Below are positions 11,201-22,427 of a DNA stretch of 64,000 nucleotides, piece after piece (positions within the stretch are counted from its first letter, which is position 1; each line of letters starts with the position of its first letter). The translations under genes and the position numbers were made by a program. This stretch comes from Polytrichum commune (taxonomy: Eukaryota; Streptophyta; Polytrichopsida; Polytrichales; Polytrichaceae). Below the pieces are notes generated by a model. The model did no database searches and had not been told where the DNA came from. It was given only the letters and a program-made list of their open reading frames with translations. The stretch lies in NCBI GenBank assembly GCA_950295325.1, contig OX485804.1, positions 58,018,429 through 58,082,428 of the forward strand, in the 5' to 3' direction.

Positions 11201-14200
11201 CTCAATAATCACATCCTCCTCTTGAGTCCCATATACATGAATTAAACTAACCTCACCCTCTTCCACGTCATCTACCCAAGGTGTTAACCCACCGCTAACC
11301 CACTCTTCCTCGGTGAGCACCTCACATGGCTCCAACAATGAGCCCTCTCCTAAACTAACACTAGGAAATTCACTCCCTAAGCCTACTTGGTGAAATGTAA
11401 CCATTACATCAACCTCGGACTCGGGGTACTCCCTTAGCCATTGGGCATAATCCCCATTATCCCCATAATTGTAAAAATTAGGACCTAGACTTCCCGAGCC
11501 CGAATCTATAACAACCCTTTGACCTTCGGGATGGACGACTCCCACCAATGCCTTGCCAATCTCATTCTCGTTTAAGTCATCAATTTCCTTCTCCAATGGC
11601 AAATACATCTCCTTCTTCATCCATCCTTCTAATGAACCAATGGACACTATGACCCTATTACCCTCCGGACCATAAGTGATGGATGGTTTAGGTCCACCCC
11701 AATTGACCATAGCATTCGCCATCCGCAACCAAGGCCTACCTAGCAAAATGGGGAAGGTGTCCTTGTTGGAGTGCATTTTAATGACATGGAAGGTGACCAA
11801 GTACTCCTCACCTCCCGTAGTCATTCTACAATCCTTGATCATCCCCAAAGGCGTAGTCGAACTTTGATTTGCCATATTTATGACCAAAGGTGAAGGCCCC
11901 GTGAGTCCAAGTCCCAATTTTTTCATAGTATCCTCCGGTAGTATATTTAGACTACTCCCTCCGTCGACTAGCACATTAGGAACCACCTTATCTACTATAA
12001 CAACTTCTATTTCTATAGCTTTCACGTCTCTTCCACCTTGTGATTGGATCCTAGCGGCTATTTTAGCTTTCACCTTCCTCATCCTCTTGTGTACCGGCAT
12101 TCCCTCCTTTAATGTTTTCCTTGCCGTGGGTGAAATTTCCAATAGTTGGCCGAAAGTAATATCCGCCTTGAGTGTACTAAGGTCCGCCCACAAGTCGTAC
12201 CCGGTAGATCTTTCCACCTTAGAATTACCCACTACGTCGAATTCGTCTACGGGAACCCCCGGTCCTTCCCATTCACCCACATCGCTATTATCCAAGTCAT
12301 GTACCGCATTAGTCCTCTCCCTATCTTGTAAAATTATATTTTCCCTCTCCACATCCTTAGTAGCTCTTCTAGCTACCCTATCCAACTCGGAGAGATTAAT
12401 CTCTTCATCCGAAGAGTAATTTCCTTGCTCTCCTATTCCTACCTCCAACGGGGCATCCCCTCTCCTAGCCCTAGTAGTTACCGCTAGTGCAGGTGCTTCT
12501 TCAACCACACCCTTACCCTTCACTAACTCATATGTAATAGCATTGGTGTGAGGAGGCCATTGACTTTGCTCCTCTCCAATTCTCGTTGGGAGAGGAAGCA
12601 TGTCATCACATGTGGCCTCCAACACTCCATCCATGAACCTAACATCTTGGGAGTTAGATGGTCCCGGATCCGTTGGAGGCGCTTGTCTCCCGTTACTACC
12701 ATTAGGTGGAACTCCTTGTCTATTTTGTATTGGAATGTAACCGGTTGTAGTTTGCAAGCCCGCCGGTGGATGAAAAGTTTGCCTAGCATTACTATGGTCA
12801 TAGTATAAGTTAGGTGGCCTAAGTTCATTGGCCGGTACTCCTTGTGGCCTAGCACCTCGCATATTATCCCTTGCTTGTTGTTGTGGATTAGCCACCGGGT
12901 AAGGGACATTAATTATTTTGTCCGGTTGGCGACACGTATGCGAGGGATGACTTCCTCCACAATTGCTACAATTAAACTCTTGACCTTCGGACCAACATTG
13001 TCCTTGAGCGTGCCACCTTCCACAAAAGGGATGAAATTCCTTCTTCTCTAAATTTTGGCCACCTTGCCCTCTAGGTTGTGGTCCTCTATTGCTTCCATTT
13101 CCATAGTGAGGTGGCGCTTGACCTCGTTGATTTTGTTGAGGTGGGTTACCGTTTCCTCTTTGGTCACGGTTTTGTCCACTTCTACAAAATTGACGCGTGT
13201 GGCCCGGTTGGCCACATTGGACACACCATAATCCGGAAGAATGCCTACCCGACTCAACCGGGGGTGGAGGCCCCGGTTGTTGACTCCGGATCATTAATGA
13301 CATTTGATCCGTGAGGCTTTGCATTTGTTTTATCATAGCCTCTTGGAATCCTAGTTGGCTAGCACCTAGTCTTCTCTCAACCTCCTCCAAGTGTGGATCC
13401 GTTCTAGGGGCCGGTAGTGCCAAAAGAGGTGCCGGTTCCCTAACCGCTAAAGGTCGGGGACCGGTGTCCACAATGGCATATGGAATTTGGTTCTCATACT
13501 TAGCGGGTTCTACCGCTACCACCCTAGGGCGTATGGGGATGAATTGTGGGATCAATTCATCCTCCCTTCTCCATAGCCTTTCGTGATCTTTATCCAAGTT
13601 TTCAATATCTCTAGCCGCACGCTTGGCATCCGCCAAGGTCAAGGGATTCCTTTCTAGAACACCCCTAATAGTTCCGGACTTAAAAAACCCTTGAATGAAA
13701 AATTGCTTTAGCGTGTCGTCGTTGAGCATGGTACCCACAAATCTAGTGCACACTAAATCAAACCTCCTAATGTAAGCCGAAATTTCTTCCTCCCTTCCTT
13801 GCTTCAATGACGACAATGCCCTTAATGCGGTACTTTGACCCACTTCCGGCCTAAATTCGTTAAGAAACTCCCTTTGTAATTGTTCCCATCCCCTAAAATG
13901 TCCCTTGGCATGATCCCGATACCATTCATAGGCTTCCCCCTCTAGAGTGGTAGGAAACCACACTAACCAATAACCCGGGTCGGTTATGAGGAAGCTAGCC
14001 AACCGTTCGATATACCGTTCCATGTGCCGAGAGGGGTCCTCATCCTTGGTCCCATAAAATTTAGGGAGATGAGATGGCATATCCATCGCCGCTAAATTTT
14101 GTGGAACCACAATTGGTAGGCCTCTTGGCCTAACCAATGGGTCTATTGGAGGTATAGGAGGTATGGGCGGAATTGGGGGTATGGGTGGTGGATCCATCCC

Positions 14201-14518
14201 CCGTTCCTCGGCCATGGTGACCGGTGAACTATTCAACAATCCCCTATCAACTTCTACCGGGAATTCTTCTCTAAGTGTGTAATTTTCCGAAGAAGTTTCA
14301 CCACTCAATTTGGAGGGAGTGATCTCTTCTTCAAGTTGAGCTCCAAGTTCTAAGGTGTCTAGAATTGACCTAGTCCTAGGTTCGACGTTCAAACAACTCT
14401 CTATTCTAACATTATCTTGTTCTAATCTATCACTGATTTTAGAGGACCGCCTCTTTCGAGTAGATTTCTCTAGTCCTACTATCAAACTTGGTTTTTGTGA
14501 GCGAGTCCTACCTTGCAT
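8279..14518 (-). CDS. Gag-pol polyprotein of the Ty3/gypsy element
   Basis: A single frame of 2,079 codons encodes all enzymes for reverse transcription and integration. An N-terminal tail with an IPP repeat (about 111-125) precedes the gag capsid-like domain (about 145-310). A CCHC zinc knuckle follows (CVQCGQPGHTRQFC, 432-445), with a second Cys/His cluster at 517-529. Protease has VDGGSS at 851-856. Reverse transcriptase spans about 1215-1420, with FVDD (1374-1377) as the catalytic box. RNase H has D1522, E1565 and D1590. Integrase has the H1730, H1737, C1768, C1771 zinc site and D1800, D1861, E1897, the classic D-x60-D-x35-E spacing. The C-terminus ends soon after the GPYLV block, with no chromodomain. 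There is no stop or frameshift, so the product may be active. The ATG at 14518 is the first in frame. Confidence 0.97.
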   Translation of the reverse strand: MQGRTRSQKPSLIVGLEKSTRKRRSSKISDRLEQDNVRIESCLNVEPRTRSILDTLELGAQLEEEITPSKLSGETSSENYTLREEFPVEVDRGLLNSSPVTMAEERGMDPPPIPPIPPIPPIPPIDPLVRPRGLPIVVPQNLAAMDMPSHLPKFYGTKDEDPSRHMERYIERLASFLITDPGYWLVWFPTTLEGEAYEWYRDHAKGHFRGWEQLQREFLNEFRPEVGQSTALRALSSLKQGREEEISAYIRRFDLVCTRFVGTMLNDDTLKQFFIQGFFKSGTIRGVLERNPLTLADAKRAARDIENLDKDHERLWRREDELIPQFIPIRPRVVAVEPAKYENQIPYAIVDTGPRPLAVREPAPLLALPAPRTDPHLEEVERRLGASQLGFQEAMIKQMQSLTDQMSLMIRSQQPGPPPPVESGRHSSGLWCVQCGQPGHTRQFCRSGQNRDQRGNGNPPQQNQRGQAPPHYGNGSNRGPQPRGQGGQNLEKKEFHPFCGRWHAQGQCWSEGQEFNCSNCGGSHPSHTCRQPDKIINVPYPVANPQQQARDNMRGARPQGVPANELRPPNLYYDHSNARQTFHPPAGLQTTTGYIPIQNRQGVPPNGSNGRQAPPTDPGPSNSQDVRFMDGVLEATCDDMLPLPTRIGEEQSQWPPHTNAITYELVKGKGVVEEAPALAVTTRARRGDAPLEVGIGEQGNYSSDEEINLSELDRVARRATKDVERENIILQDRERTNAVHDLDNSDVGEWEGPGVPVDEFDVVGNSKVERSTGYDLWADLSTLKADITFGQLLEISPTARKTLKEGMPVHKRMRKVKAKIAARIQSQGGRDVKAIEIEVVIVDKVVPNVLVDGGSSLNILPEDTMKKLGLGLTGPSPLVINMANQSSTTPLGMIKDCRMTTGGEEYLVTFHVIKMHSNKDTFPILLGRPWLRMANAMVNWGGPKPSITYGPEGNRVIVSIGSLEGWMKKEMYLPLEKEIDDLNENEIGKALVGVVHPEGQRVVIDSGSGSLGPNFYNYGDNGDYAQWLREYPESEVDVMVTFHQVGLGSEFPSVSLGEGSLLEPCEVLTEEEWVSGGLTPWVDDVEEGEVSLIHVYGTQEEDVIIESSKLEEPLHFKTTSTGIVVGQDVKDYPNVPSDWYRNKDEQAHVSEADWRYVDVKLKNGKTRQMKMGSKLGEKEVREYSNLVDEFSDTFAWSYDELKGIPREMVEHRIPLIPGARPIRQKERRMNPQLQLLVKAELERLLKAGFIKPVEITDWVSPMVLVKKKNGKLRVCVDYRKLNSCTQKDHFPLPFITLLLEEVGGHSRYTFMDGYAGYNQISIALQDIHKTAFTTPWGTFVWVVMPFGLCNAPATFQRLVMYIFTDLLFKSMTVFVDDFSTQSNVDDHLHCVREALVRRRKMRLALNPDKTFLGVNKGVLLGYVVSEKGREPDPDKIAAISDLATPTNSKGISKLLGHVGWYRELIPNFSKIAVPITHLLKKDVKFEWTDACQKAFEELRDRLSTYPVLIPPNWGKHFHVYCDASNVAIGSALCQATGEKEKDQPIAYASKQLTPAERNYSTTERECLAMVFSVKKFRHYLMCNPVVFFVDHMAIKYLINKAELSGRLARWVLLLEEFDYTVEYKPGRMHLQADHLSRLSEEIGKNPVNDMLVDDSLFVVTSTPEWYAGIVEFLTTHKLPKEWTKEERRKVRVNSRQFVVVGHRLFRRGSDGILRRCVSKTEVEAILIACHDSACGGHFSGQLTGQKILRVGYFWPTLFKDAHDYVRKCDACQRYARNDLRMEMPLHVSLPLIPFEKWGIDYVGEVHPQSSKGMKYIVVATEYLTKWAEAKAVKTDTAEHAATFMYENIISRFGVPKILVSDRGTHFLNDLIREMTEKFKIDHRKTTPYHPQTNGQTERVNGILVSILRKTVIDSKRDWDTKLTAALWAYRTTYKVTTRATPFSLVYGLEATLPIEYEVESFRVAVSTRLTESQSLRNRLTDLEALDEGRRMAAQHIEAIQRRRKITFDKRHKRRALTPGMMVMIQDARKLEFPAKFNAVWLGPYLVYEVFPNNSIQWETLNGELFPTRTSGSRCKEYRA

Positions 14519-15405
14519 TCCATAAGAATCGATCGACCCTCACTTGACCACAGATAATCCTAGCAATTCCCCTCTTAATATTTTCACTTGTCTTGGTGTG
14601 GTTATAATTTTTTTAGGAGGTGAGGAAAAGAACCTGCAAGCCCACTTAGGTGAAAGAATCCCAATATGGGATAGGCATGTTCATGTTAATTTTTTGGTTA
14701 AGTCGGAGCATCACCTCCGCACCTTCCCGCAAATTAACACTCACCACAATACCGATTGTGAGGGGGTGACCTTCCGAGTAGATTATGTTAAAAGTCGAGG
14801 CTTCACCCTTCAACTTCTCACACCATCCACAATTCGGGAATTACCCTCTACAACGGATAACAACAATCACGAGTACAAAAGGCATTCCTTAATTAGTTAA
14901 TGAGTTCACTTTGAAGAAATAAACATACCTTGAGCAATCGCATCCCCCTGTGAGTTAGCACTCCCCTCAATCGTGACTCAATGTAACAACACCATAAACT
15001 TTGTGAAATATTAATTTAATCTAGAGCATGAAATGACAACTCCCAAAACTTTGAGACTCACCCCGAGGTGAGTGTCAAAGTTCAATGTCCTAAGGTGAAT
15101 TTACCCTCTAATGTTTTAATGAGCTACTCGGTTATAGGTTCCTTTTAAGTTCTTAGCAAATCCCCAAAAAGGTTGAGGACGTACCTTCGCCGCGCTCCTT
15201 CCTCAAAAATGAATTTGCGTAATTGACAATGCAATTCATTCCAAGGAATAGTTGAAATACAATGAATTCAAATGTAACCCAAAGAGAGAATACTTACCGA
15301 GTTTCGGATGCTCCTTCCCTTCTCTCAAGTTTGTGTCTCCAATTTTTCCTAGTTGCCTCCAAGTCTCCTAGTTGCCTCCAAGTCTTGTAACTACCTTCCG
15401 CTTCG
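14519..15405 (-). other. Internal leader between primer-binding site and gag
   Basis: This stretch of nearly 0.9 kb lies between the primer-binding site and the gag start codon. I see no conserved reading frame in the sense direction. A 118-codon plus-strand frame at 14544-14900 is antisense and shows no family feature. The region probably carries the packaging signal and untranslated leader. Confidence 0.6.
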
Positions 15406-15423
15406 CTCCCGGCGGACGCACCA
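15406..15423 (-). other. Primer-binding site of the retrotransposon
   Basis: Read on the minus strand, the end of the 5' LTR is followed by a 4-base gap (TAAT) and then TGGTGCGTCCGCCGGGAG. The TGG start pairs with the CCA end of a tRNA. The first six bases and the GCCGGGA block resemble the complement of a plant tRNA-Gly 3' end, but several middle positions differ, so the primer tRNA is left open. Confidence 0.7.
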
Positions 15424-15427
15424 ATTA

Positions 15428-17637
15428 TGTGAGGCCAAACCCCCCACCCTTAAGCGTCCGTAGTCCGAGTAGTGGGTTTGGGCTCACATTCCTCCGCGGT
15501 ATTGGATTTGGACTTGGATGAGTCCATAGTGCAAGGTTCACCCTTCAAGTGGTCTTGGATTTAACTGGAATTTCACTTTTAACAACTCAATGTACAATTT
15601 CAATACGTATGTGGAGAATGCACAAGTTAACTATGTTATTTTAACCTCCTTATGCTCGGGTGCTATTTTGTCTTTGTTTGCTTCTAACGTCCATCCAGCC
15701 GCTTTAGCTACACAAGCCCTTAAGGATATCCCTCTCCTAAATGGAGTCCGTGCCGTTGACTCTATACTACCACTTGAACTATCACTTGTGTATTCCGTAT
15801 CGCTACTATAAGAGGTCTCACTTGGTGTCTCCATACCGTACATAAGCCTTTAAGTATTAAGAAATACTTATGTGACTTATGTCAATCTCTCCCTCGCACC
15901 TTTGGTCTTTGCTTCCTTTGTCTTGCCATCGCGAGAGTGCTCCACATTCTCCATTAATTTGTGCACGTGGTTTATTTTTAAAAAGAGGATGCAAGTGTTA
16001 AAAAAAACACTATTCTCTATAGTCAATCTCAAATACATTTACTTGTGAAAGCCACCATAACACTAACTAGCATAATGTAACTAACTACTTGTCTATGAGC
16101 TAATTAGGTAGGCTATCTACTAAGCTCCTTCATGAACCCATCTCTTTACTTTCTAATTACATAAACCTAGCTCCTTCATAAACCCAGCTCCTTCATAAAC
16201 CCAGCTTCTTAGCTTCTAACTAAACAAACCCAGCTCCTTCATAAACCCAGCTCCTTCATGAACCCAGCTCCTTAGCTTCTAACTAAACAAACTCAGGTCC
16301 TTCATAAACCCAGCTCTTTACTTTCTAACTAAACAAACCCAGCTCCTTCATAAACCCAGCTCTTTACTTTCTAACTAAACAAACCCAGCTCCTTCATAAA
16401 CCCAGCTCCTTCATGAACCCACAACTTTGTAGTTGTAATCCCCAACTACCTCACTAATTATTCAAGCCCTTAACTAATCTTCCTACCTAATTTCCCTAAT
16501 TCTACTAACAACCCCTTTCTAATCACACAATTCTTCTCTAATCCTAAAATCCTAAAATCCTAGAGAGGAGAGGGGGAGAGAGAATTTCCTAACTTCACTA
16601 AGACTAACTAATCCACACAAGTATATTTTTGCACTCATCACAACATCAAGTGCTCAACTCTTAGACATGGAACTTGCAACCACGTGTATTCAAAACATGA
16701 ACTTTAAGTACCACAAATTGGAATCATGAATTAACTTTAAAATCCTTCACGTCAACACTAATTCTACCAAGAGGTCAAGCCCTCTTCAAGGCTAACAAGC
16801 CTTGGCTCTCAAACTAAAAACTAAGCACACACATGTGCTCCAATATGGCTTCCCACACCCACACTTATAACTCGTGGGGTGCCTTGGAGCACAAAGGAAA
16901 GAGAGGATGAGTGAGGGAAGAATGAGGGATTATATAGTAAGCTTGAGGGGGTGAGCACCCTCAAGGCTCACGATAAGCCCTTGAGATTTCCTCCTACTTA
17001 GTAGGCGCCAATCCTATCTTCTAAGCCTTCCTCCCTCAAATGATCAACAAGGATCCTAATTCGAACATTTAACTAGCCTTGGCTTTCTACCTACCACACT
17101 TTACCAAACTTGGGATGCTTCAACCCAAACTTAGCCTCCTTCGCTTTCCGCCGCCATAACTTTCTCCCCTTACTTTCCCAAATCGTCGCTCACCACTTAA
17201 TTCAAACCACGATGCTTAACTCGTGATTTGATTGGTGCTTTGAGAATTTGCTTATCCTCCACCTTGCATTCTTCCTTGGGCCTTCCCCATTAAGTGGCCA
17301 TGATGAGGTGGTCCACTTGTGCGCTCCATGTGATCCTCCATTCATCCCAATTCGAATGCACTTGCCTCTTGAGTCACTTTGGTTGTCTCCATCCATTTGT
17401 ACTAGCCTACTCACTAACTACTCAATCCAAGTTCTCCTTACCTATCCTCATTCACTCAAATCCTTCCGAAGGTAAAAACACAATAACAACTCACATCCTA
17501 GCCTCTTACAACATGGTACTTCTAAGACTAACATTTCACTCTTTTTATATTTTTGTGAAGTAACATGCTACTTCAAAGTGCATCAACTAACGTTTCAAGG
17601 GTCTAAGACTAAATGTGGGCACCCTTTTGGGCTCACA
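15428..17637 (-). repeat. 5' LTR of the Ty3/gypsy element
   Basis: This LTR lies upstream of the gag-pol frame in the element's own sense. It begins TGTGAG and ends CTCACA and matches the other LTR base for base by eye. It should supply the promoter. A 10-bp stretch with the TATA-like CTATATAAT lies about 700 bases into it. Confidence 0.97.
16929..16937 (-). promoter_or_regulatory. Candidate TATA box in the 5' LTR
   Basis: The minus strand reads CTATATAAT here, about 700 bases from the LTR start, and the same site occurs at 7509-7517 in the other LTR. If it is used, U3 would be about 0.7 kb and R plus U5 about 1.5 kb. Only the motif and its position support it. Confidence 0.4.
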
Positions 17638-17642
17638 GAAGG

Positions 17643-20370
17643 CCATGTTTTTAGAACATACTTTTAGGCTTAGCTAAAGTCAGGTGGGGAGGGGGCATAA
17701 GGGAGTTGACCATGTTTCATGCCACCACCCCATTTTCGCAGCTTACGCCAACCTACATGCAACACAATTTCAGTCTCCGATCAGTGCTAACATGCTTTAG
17801 CTGAAATCCAACTTATTCAAATGTCATTGCCTAAGTTGACAACGAAGGTAGATAGAGCCACTTTCCGTTAGCCGTACGCAATTTCGCATAAGTGTAGTAC
17901 AAGTGTGATACTAGAGTGATTGTTCTCAGGTTTGGAAATTGATATTGTAACGTTAAGCCAAAATAAAATAAAAAATAAAAAATAAAAAAACATAATTTAT
18001 TCCCAAGTTTTGAAATTACCGTAAATTTTTAAAGGCAAGACTCTCTCCCAACCCATCTTCACAACATAGGGTAGCCTGTTTCCGATAACTGCGAGATGAA
18101 AACTTGAGTACAATTAGTGCCTTTTTCAAGGAACTGACCTTTGTGCCCTTTTGACGTACTTTTTCCATCACACCCAATGTGACGGTGACATGTGTGAAAC
18201 TCCATGGCTTCCTCCATCAGGTTAGAAAATGACGGCTACATACGTGGAACTTCACATATTAAGACTAGGGAGGGTGATCGGAGATGGGTCTGTCTGTCTA
18301 CCATATCGATTACGGGAATCAAGCCTTCTCGGTTTTGTAGCTGATCGGTGATCAAAAACAGGGTAGCCTATATCACGAGTTTACGTCGAAGAGATTGTCC
18401 ACTTAAAGAAAATTCATAGTAATTTTCTTATTGAATTAAATTTTTAATAAATAGAATTGAAGTGCTTCTTATTTCTATATTTTTACATGAAGAATTTATT
18501 CGCCGATCAAACCTAAACCGCAAATACGCTAAATTGCTTAATTAGTCGGGAATGGGATTTGCTACCTTAACTTACCTTAGCTAAGTACGTATGTGGCCGT
18601 GTGTGCACACATTTATATGAGGTAGGTGGAATGTGATTGGTCACATTGGAGTAACGATTCATATTTTTGTGTATATTTTTATTTAAATTAAAGGTTAAAA
18701 AGTAAATGATTTAAAGAATATTAACGCACAGGTAACTGATGATTTAGATTCAATATCAAATTATGAAATCGACATAATTTATTTAAAAAAAAATGGGATT
18801 TATCAAATCAGTTTGATATAAGTTTATCACTACACTGGTTAATCCAAAATAGTGTGTGTTAGTATTCAGAGTCATAGAGTGCTATAATAACTAATAGATA
18901 AGAATGTAAAATTTTACTAGGCAAAGTTATTTATGTTTGATAATGTCTAAATAATTTATTAAACTTTTGTTAGTAAAACTTGAACGCCTGAGTAAGAAGT
19001 TGTTGTGCACTGCATAACTTTGAATAGACACACAGTCACACTAATTGGAATAATCAGTGTAACAATCACAAAACAAACCCCACACGACAAAAAATAGGTT
19101 TGAAATACTAATTTACAAAATTTAAACGTGTATTTGATCAGTAAAAGAATAGTAAGTGTTAGCATTAAACATTTCTACTTGTAATTATTAAGCAGTTACA
19201 AGAGTTTAAAAAAAAAATCTTATGCACAGGTATAGGGTAAATTTACTCTTGAGTGACATAAAGGGTTTCCCACAAAACATCATTTAATGCCTGGGAAGAA
19301 GCCAATGAGTTCTTCTCATTCCATGTTGCTTGCTTTGCATACTGGGCACATACTATGGTGTAGTTATCTTGGCACCTTGATAAACCCAAAGGGTTGTCTT
19401 AAGATGACGATGATGATGATGACGATGATGATGATGATGTTGTTGTTAAACATGATTGTTCCAAAATTTCAGAGGCAAAATTGTCATGTAGATTTAACAA
19501 AATGCAAAAAAATAATCCTATATTCATGATTATTTGTGTAATGATAGCATAATATTAGACTTGTTTCTTCTAATATGTGCCCCATTATAGTACTACAATA
19601 TTATGTATGATACTATATCTACACTTATTGGATTCAATTTCTCATAAGTTATGTCATGAGTCTAGTTGATAGATTATAGTCTCATAACTCATTCATGCCC
19701 TCGCGAACATGGGTATAAGGTCATGCACCGACTTCACACGCCATGCATTGTACTACATTGACATTCCTTTTCTTTTCTTTTCTTTTTCCTTCCTCACAAC
19801 TCTCAAGGAATGACAACACATCTTATGTCAAGGCCACCACGGCCCACATGTATGAAGTCTAATAAGCTACGGACAAAACTACCTCCTGAGATTTTAGAAT
19901 TCATATGTCCTAAACTTTGTAATATCAACCTCCATAATGTCACACACTCTCTGATATCCTGAAACCCTAGGGAACGGATGTTCATAGTTCAAATCTCACT
20001 CCTTATTGTCACATTCTTCTCTCTTTTATATCACGAAATTTGTCATTAATGCAAACCATCAAAAAAGGCAACCCACACCCTCGCATTGTGCCATGTGTCA
20101 ACATGTGGAGTGTCTTCTTCTTCTTCTTCTTCTTCTTCTTCTTCTACCACTTGTTGAATGTTGGTGCATGTGTCTACCACATCGCCCGGGAAGGCCAAGT
20201 GGAGTGGACCATACTAGCGTAGGTGATGGGAGAACGAATTCAAGTTGTCCTCACATCTCCTTTGTGTTATTCCATAATGTCACATGATACACTAATCCTA
20301 TAATATCTTGCATCCATGTTAACACCACAAAACTCCGTAATATCATGTGCACTTTGGTTGCCACAGGTGT
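17643..20370. other. AT-rich intergenic sequence with simple repeats
   Basis: No gene is recognised. A GAT/GAC trinucleotide run lies at about 19405-19440, and a clean (TTC)n run at 20113-20145. Short AT-rich stretches dominate 18400-19260. Confidence 0.5.
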
Positions 20371-20373
20371 GAT

Positions 20374-21755
20374 ACTACGGAGTTTAGAGTGTATTGTCAT
20401 TTTATGCCAGTGCCAGACATTTGCAATTTTTCTGTGGTGTGCAAAGACTGGTATTATAACCAATGCAAATTGCCTCGTTTCAAAAAGCTCTCAACAAATG
20501 CTTCAAAAGCAAAAGCCTTATTATTTCCTTCTTTCCGGCTAGGGAATTACAAACACGTTGGAGTATCTTGGATATTGAAGATGCGAAAAAATGTATAGCT
20601 TGGACTTCACACAACCTTCTCAAACAAGCTCTAAAACTATCGATTACAAGTGCATTAAGGATTTAGGATTTGATTAGGTCCGAGATGACCCTAAACTATT
20701 GGGTGATACTGGAGAGGTACCCATTTCCGAATGGAGTGGTTGGCGGTTCGATTCCCGTTGTTGAAATCTTCTCTCTACTTGACGGAAAAAAATAACTAGG
20801 TGGGTAGGAAGCCAAGTGCCCACCCACCGCAAGGTAGGCAGTAAACCCCAACCCTGAACCAAGAGAATTCTTGAGCAGGGTAGGGCCAACAGGCTCAAAT
20901 TCACGTCGGATTGCCCGACGTCGGTTGGTTATTTATTTATTTAGGGTTTGATTTCTTAGTACAAACCCTTACAATTGCATGTGGCTTCTCTCTTCTCTTG
21001 GTCCAATATGGCAAGGGAGAGTTTCTCATTTTATGCAACCCCGTCACGAAAACCTCCAAAATTTTGCCTCCGACCATGAAGTTTGGAAGGCCTATTGACT
21101 TTGTGGCGACCATAACTAAAAACATTGTGACGAACATTTTCAAAATCTACATCATCTCCAACGGTAGGCCAAGAAATTCAATGCCCATGTGCAATTGTAT
21201 GACTATAACTCACAAGTGGGCAAATAGATCAAAGTTGTGAGCCCTATCCAAAACTTGAAAGTACAAACAAGTGTTAATAACAAAGGCCTGGGAGTTGATT
21301 CACACCATCTTTGTATATGATGTTGTTTATGACTTAGTGTGCTCGTTATATTGTATAACGCAATTCATTATCTCTTATAATGTTTGGAGCGGTGTTGGTG
21401 GTGATCTACTTGAGCACGTGAAGTCACCACAATTTGTCATGAGTTATAATGACTAAGTTTATGTTGTGGGGTGCAAAATGTTAATCGAAATGCAAGATAG
21501 AAACGATTTAATTCAAATACACAAAGAAGATTAATATCTCTATCACCAAAGCTCTCATTTGGATAGTTGAGATGCCAACATGTTGGTACAACAAACTCTA
21601 CATGCCAAGCCTCGTTGATGGTGGACTTGTTGCGGTTGGTTACAAAGAGTCAATTCTCTTTATTTCGCCTACGGGAACCTCTGTTACGTATAATTTAGCT
21701 AAAAAAATGTTTGGGGCCTAAGAAATACAAAACATTCTTTAGGCCACTGTTACTC
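20374..21755 (+). pseudogene. F-box/kelch-type protein pseudogene interrupted by a SINE
   Basis: The first block (about 20395-20540) reads like an F-box: MPVPDICNFSVVCKDWYY, then PRFKKLSTNASKAK and LLFPSF. After a frame change it continues WSILDIEDAKKC. A SINE then interrupts at 20676-20939. Beyond it the typical F-box-associated block appears, with LILCNPVTKTSKILPP (about 21022-21071), and further on VEMPTCWYNKLYMP and LVAVGYKESILFISPTGTS (about 21565-21690), again in another frame with stops between. In living relatives such proteins are substrate adaptors of SCF ubiquitin ligases. Frameshifts, stops and the insertion show this copy is dead. The F-box start codon region is not clear, so the left boundary is approximate. 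Confidence 0.75.
20676..20939 (+). mobile_element. tRNA-derived SINE, about 264 bp
   Basis: The body is flanked by TTTAGGATTTGATT (20662-20675) and TTTAGGGTTTGATT (20940-20953), a 14-bp target-site duplication with one mismatch. It contains GGTTCGATTCC at 20745-20755, a near-perfect RNA polymerase III B box. It ends in a short TTAT-type tail. A second copy lies in the opposite orientation at about 50592-50855. It sits inside the F-box pseudogene. Confidence 0.85.
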
Positions 21756-22427
21756 AATTGGAAGCATCACCCCTCTTAGCATGAATTCTTTGCCAAACTA
21801 GCAATATTAAGAGTTTTGGCACATGTAAAGAAACATAGGTCAGGTTATCTTTACAAACTTGGATTTTTACTATTACATGCATTATATATTCAAAGATAAC
21901 TAGAAAGAAAGAAATCATTATTTCGTTTTTTTGATAAACCAACTAATGTCATGAAAACTTCAAGAACAATATTATTGGTTAACTTTCAAATATGTGGATA
22001 ATATCGTGTCCCTATTTCAAGATTAATATCGTGTCCCTAGTCAAAGTTTGATATATGGAATTAAAAAATTAAACTAGGGACACGAGAGCTCAAAAAAATT
22101 ACATCAACCCCTTTACAAAAGTTGGCTGCCAAATAAATTCATAATTCATAATTTTTCTTATAGTTGTTTTTAATATAAGGCCTAAATAGTTGGGTATTTT
22201 GCCTAGTATACATGTATCAAGAGACCCCATATATTTTAATTCTAATAGCAATTTCACTCATCATAATTGGTTAATTTTCTTATACAGAGATGTTTTGGGA
22301 CTCTTCTATGCAAAGACTATAAGAATTTTACAAGATTTTACAAAAGATAACATTTCATGTTGCATTAGCTTGCATTATACGGAATAAAATCTTGTACCAT
22401 ATAAAATGGGGGTTGCCTATTGGAGAC

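Larger units (their letters stand above)
6008..17637 (-). mobile_element. Complete Ty3/gypsy LTR retrotransposon, non-chromodomain type
   Basis: The element is 11,630 bp and flanked by a perfect 5-bp target-site duplication, GAAGG at 6003-6007 and 17638-17642. Both LTRs are 2,210 bp and begin TGTGAG and end CTCACA. Read on the minus strand the order is 5' LTR, primer-binding site, a 0.9-kb leader, one gag-pol frame and 3' LTR. Protease, reverse transcriptase, RNase H and integrase come in gypsy order, and the C-terminus has no chromodomain, which fits the plant Ogre/Tat/Athila side of the family. The LTRs look identical line by line, so the insertion should be very young. Confidence 0.97.

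Noticed and set aside
11880-12419. 179-codon plus-strand frame inside the retrotransposon
   Set aside because: It is antisense to gag-pol around the protease and shows no independent features.
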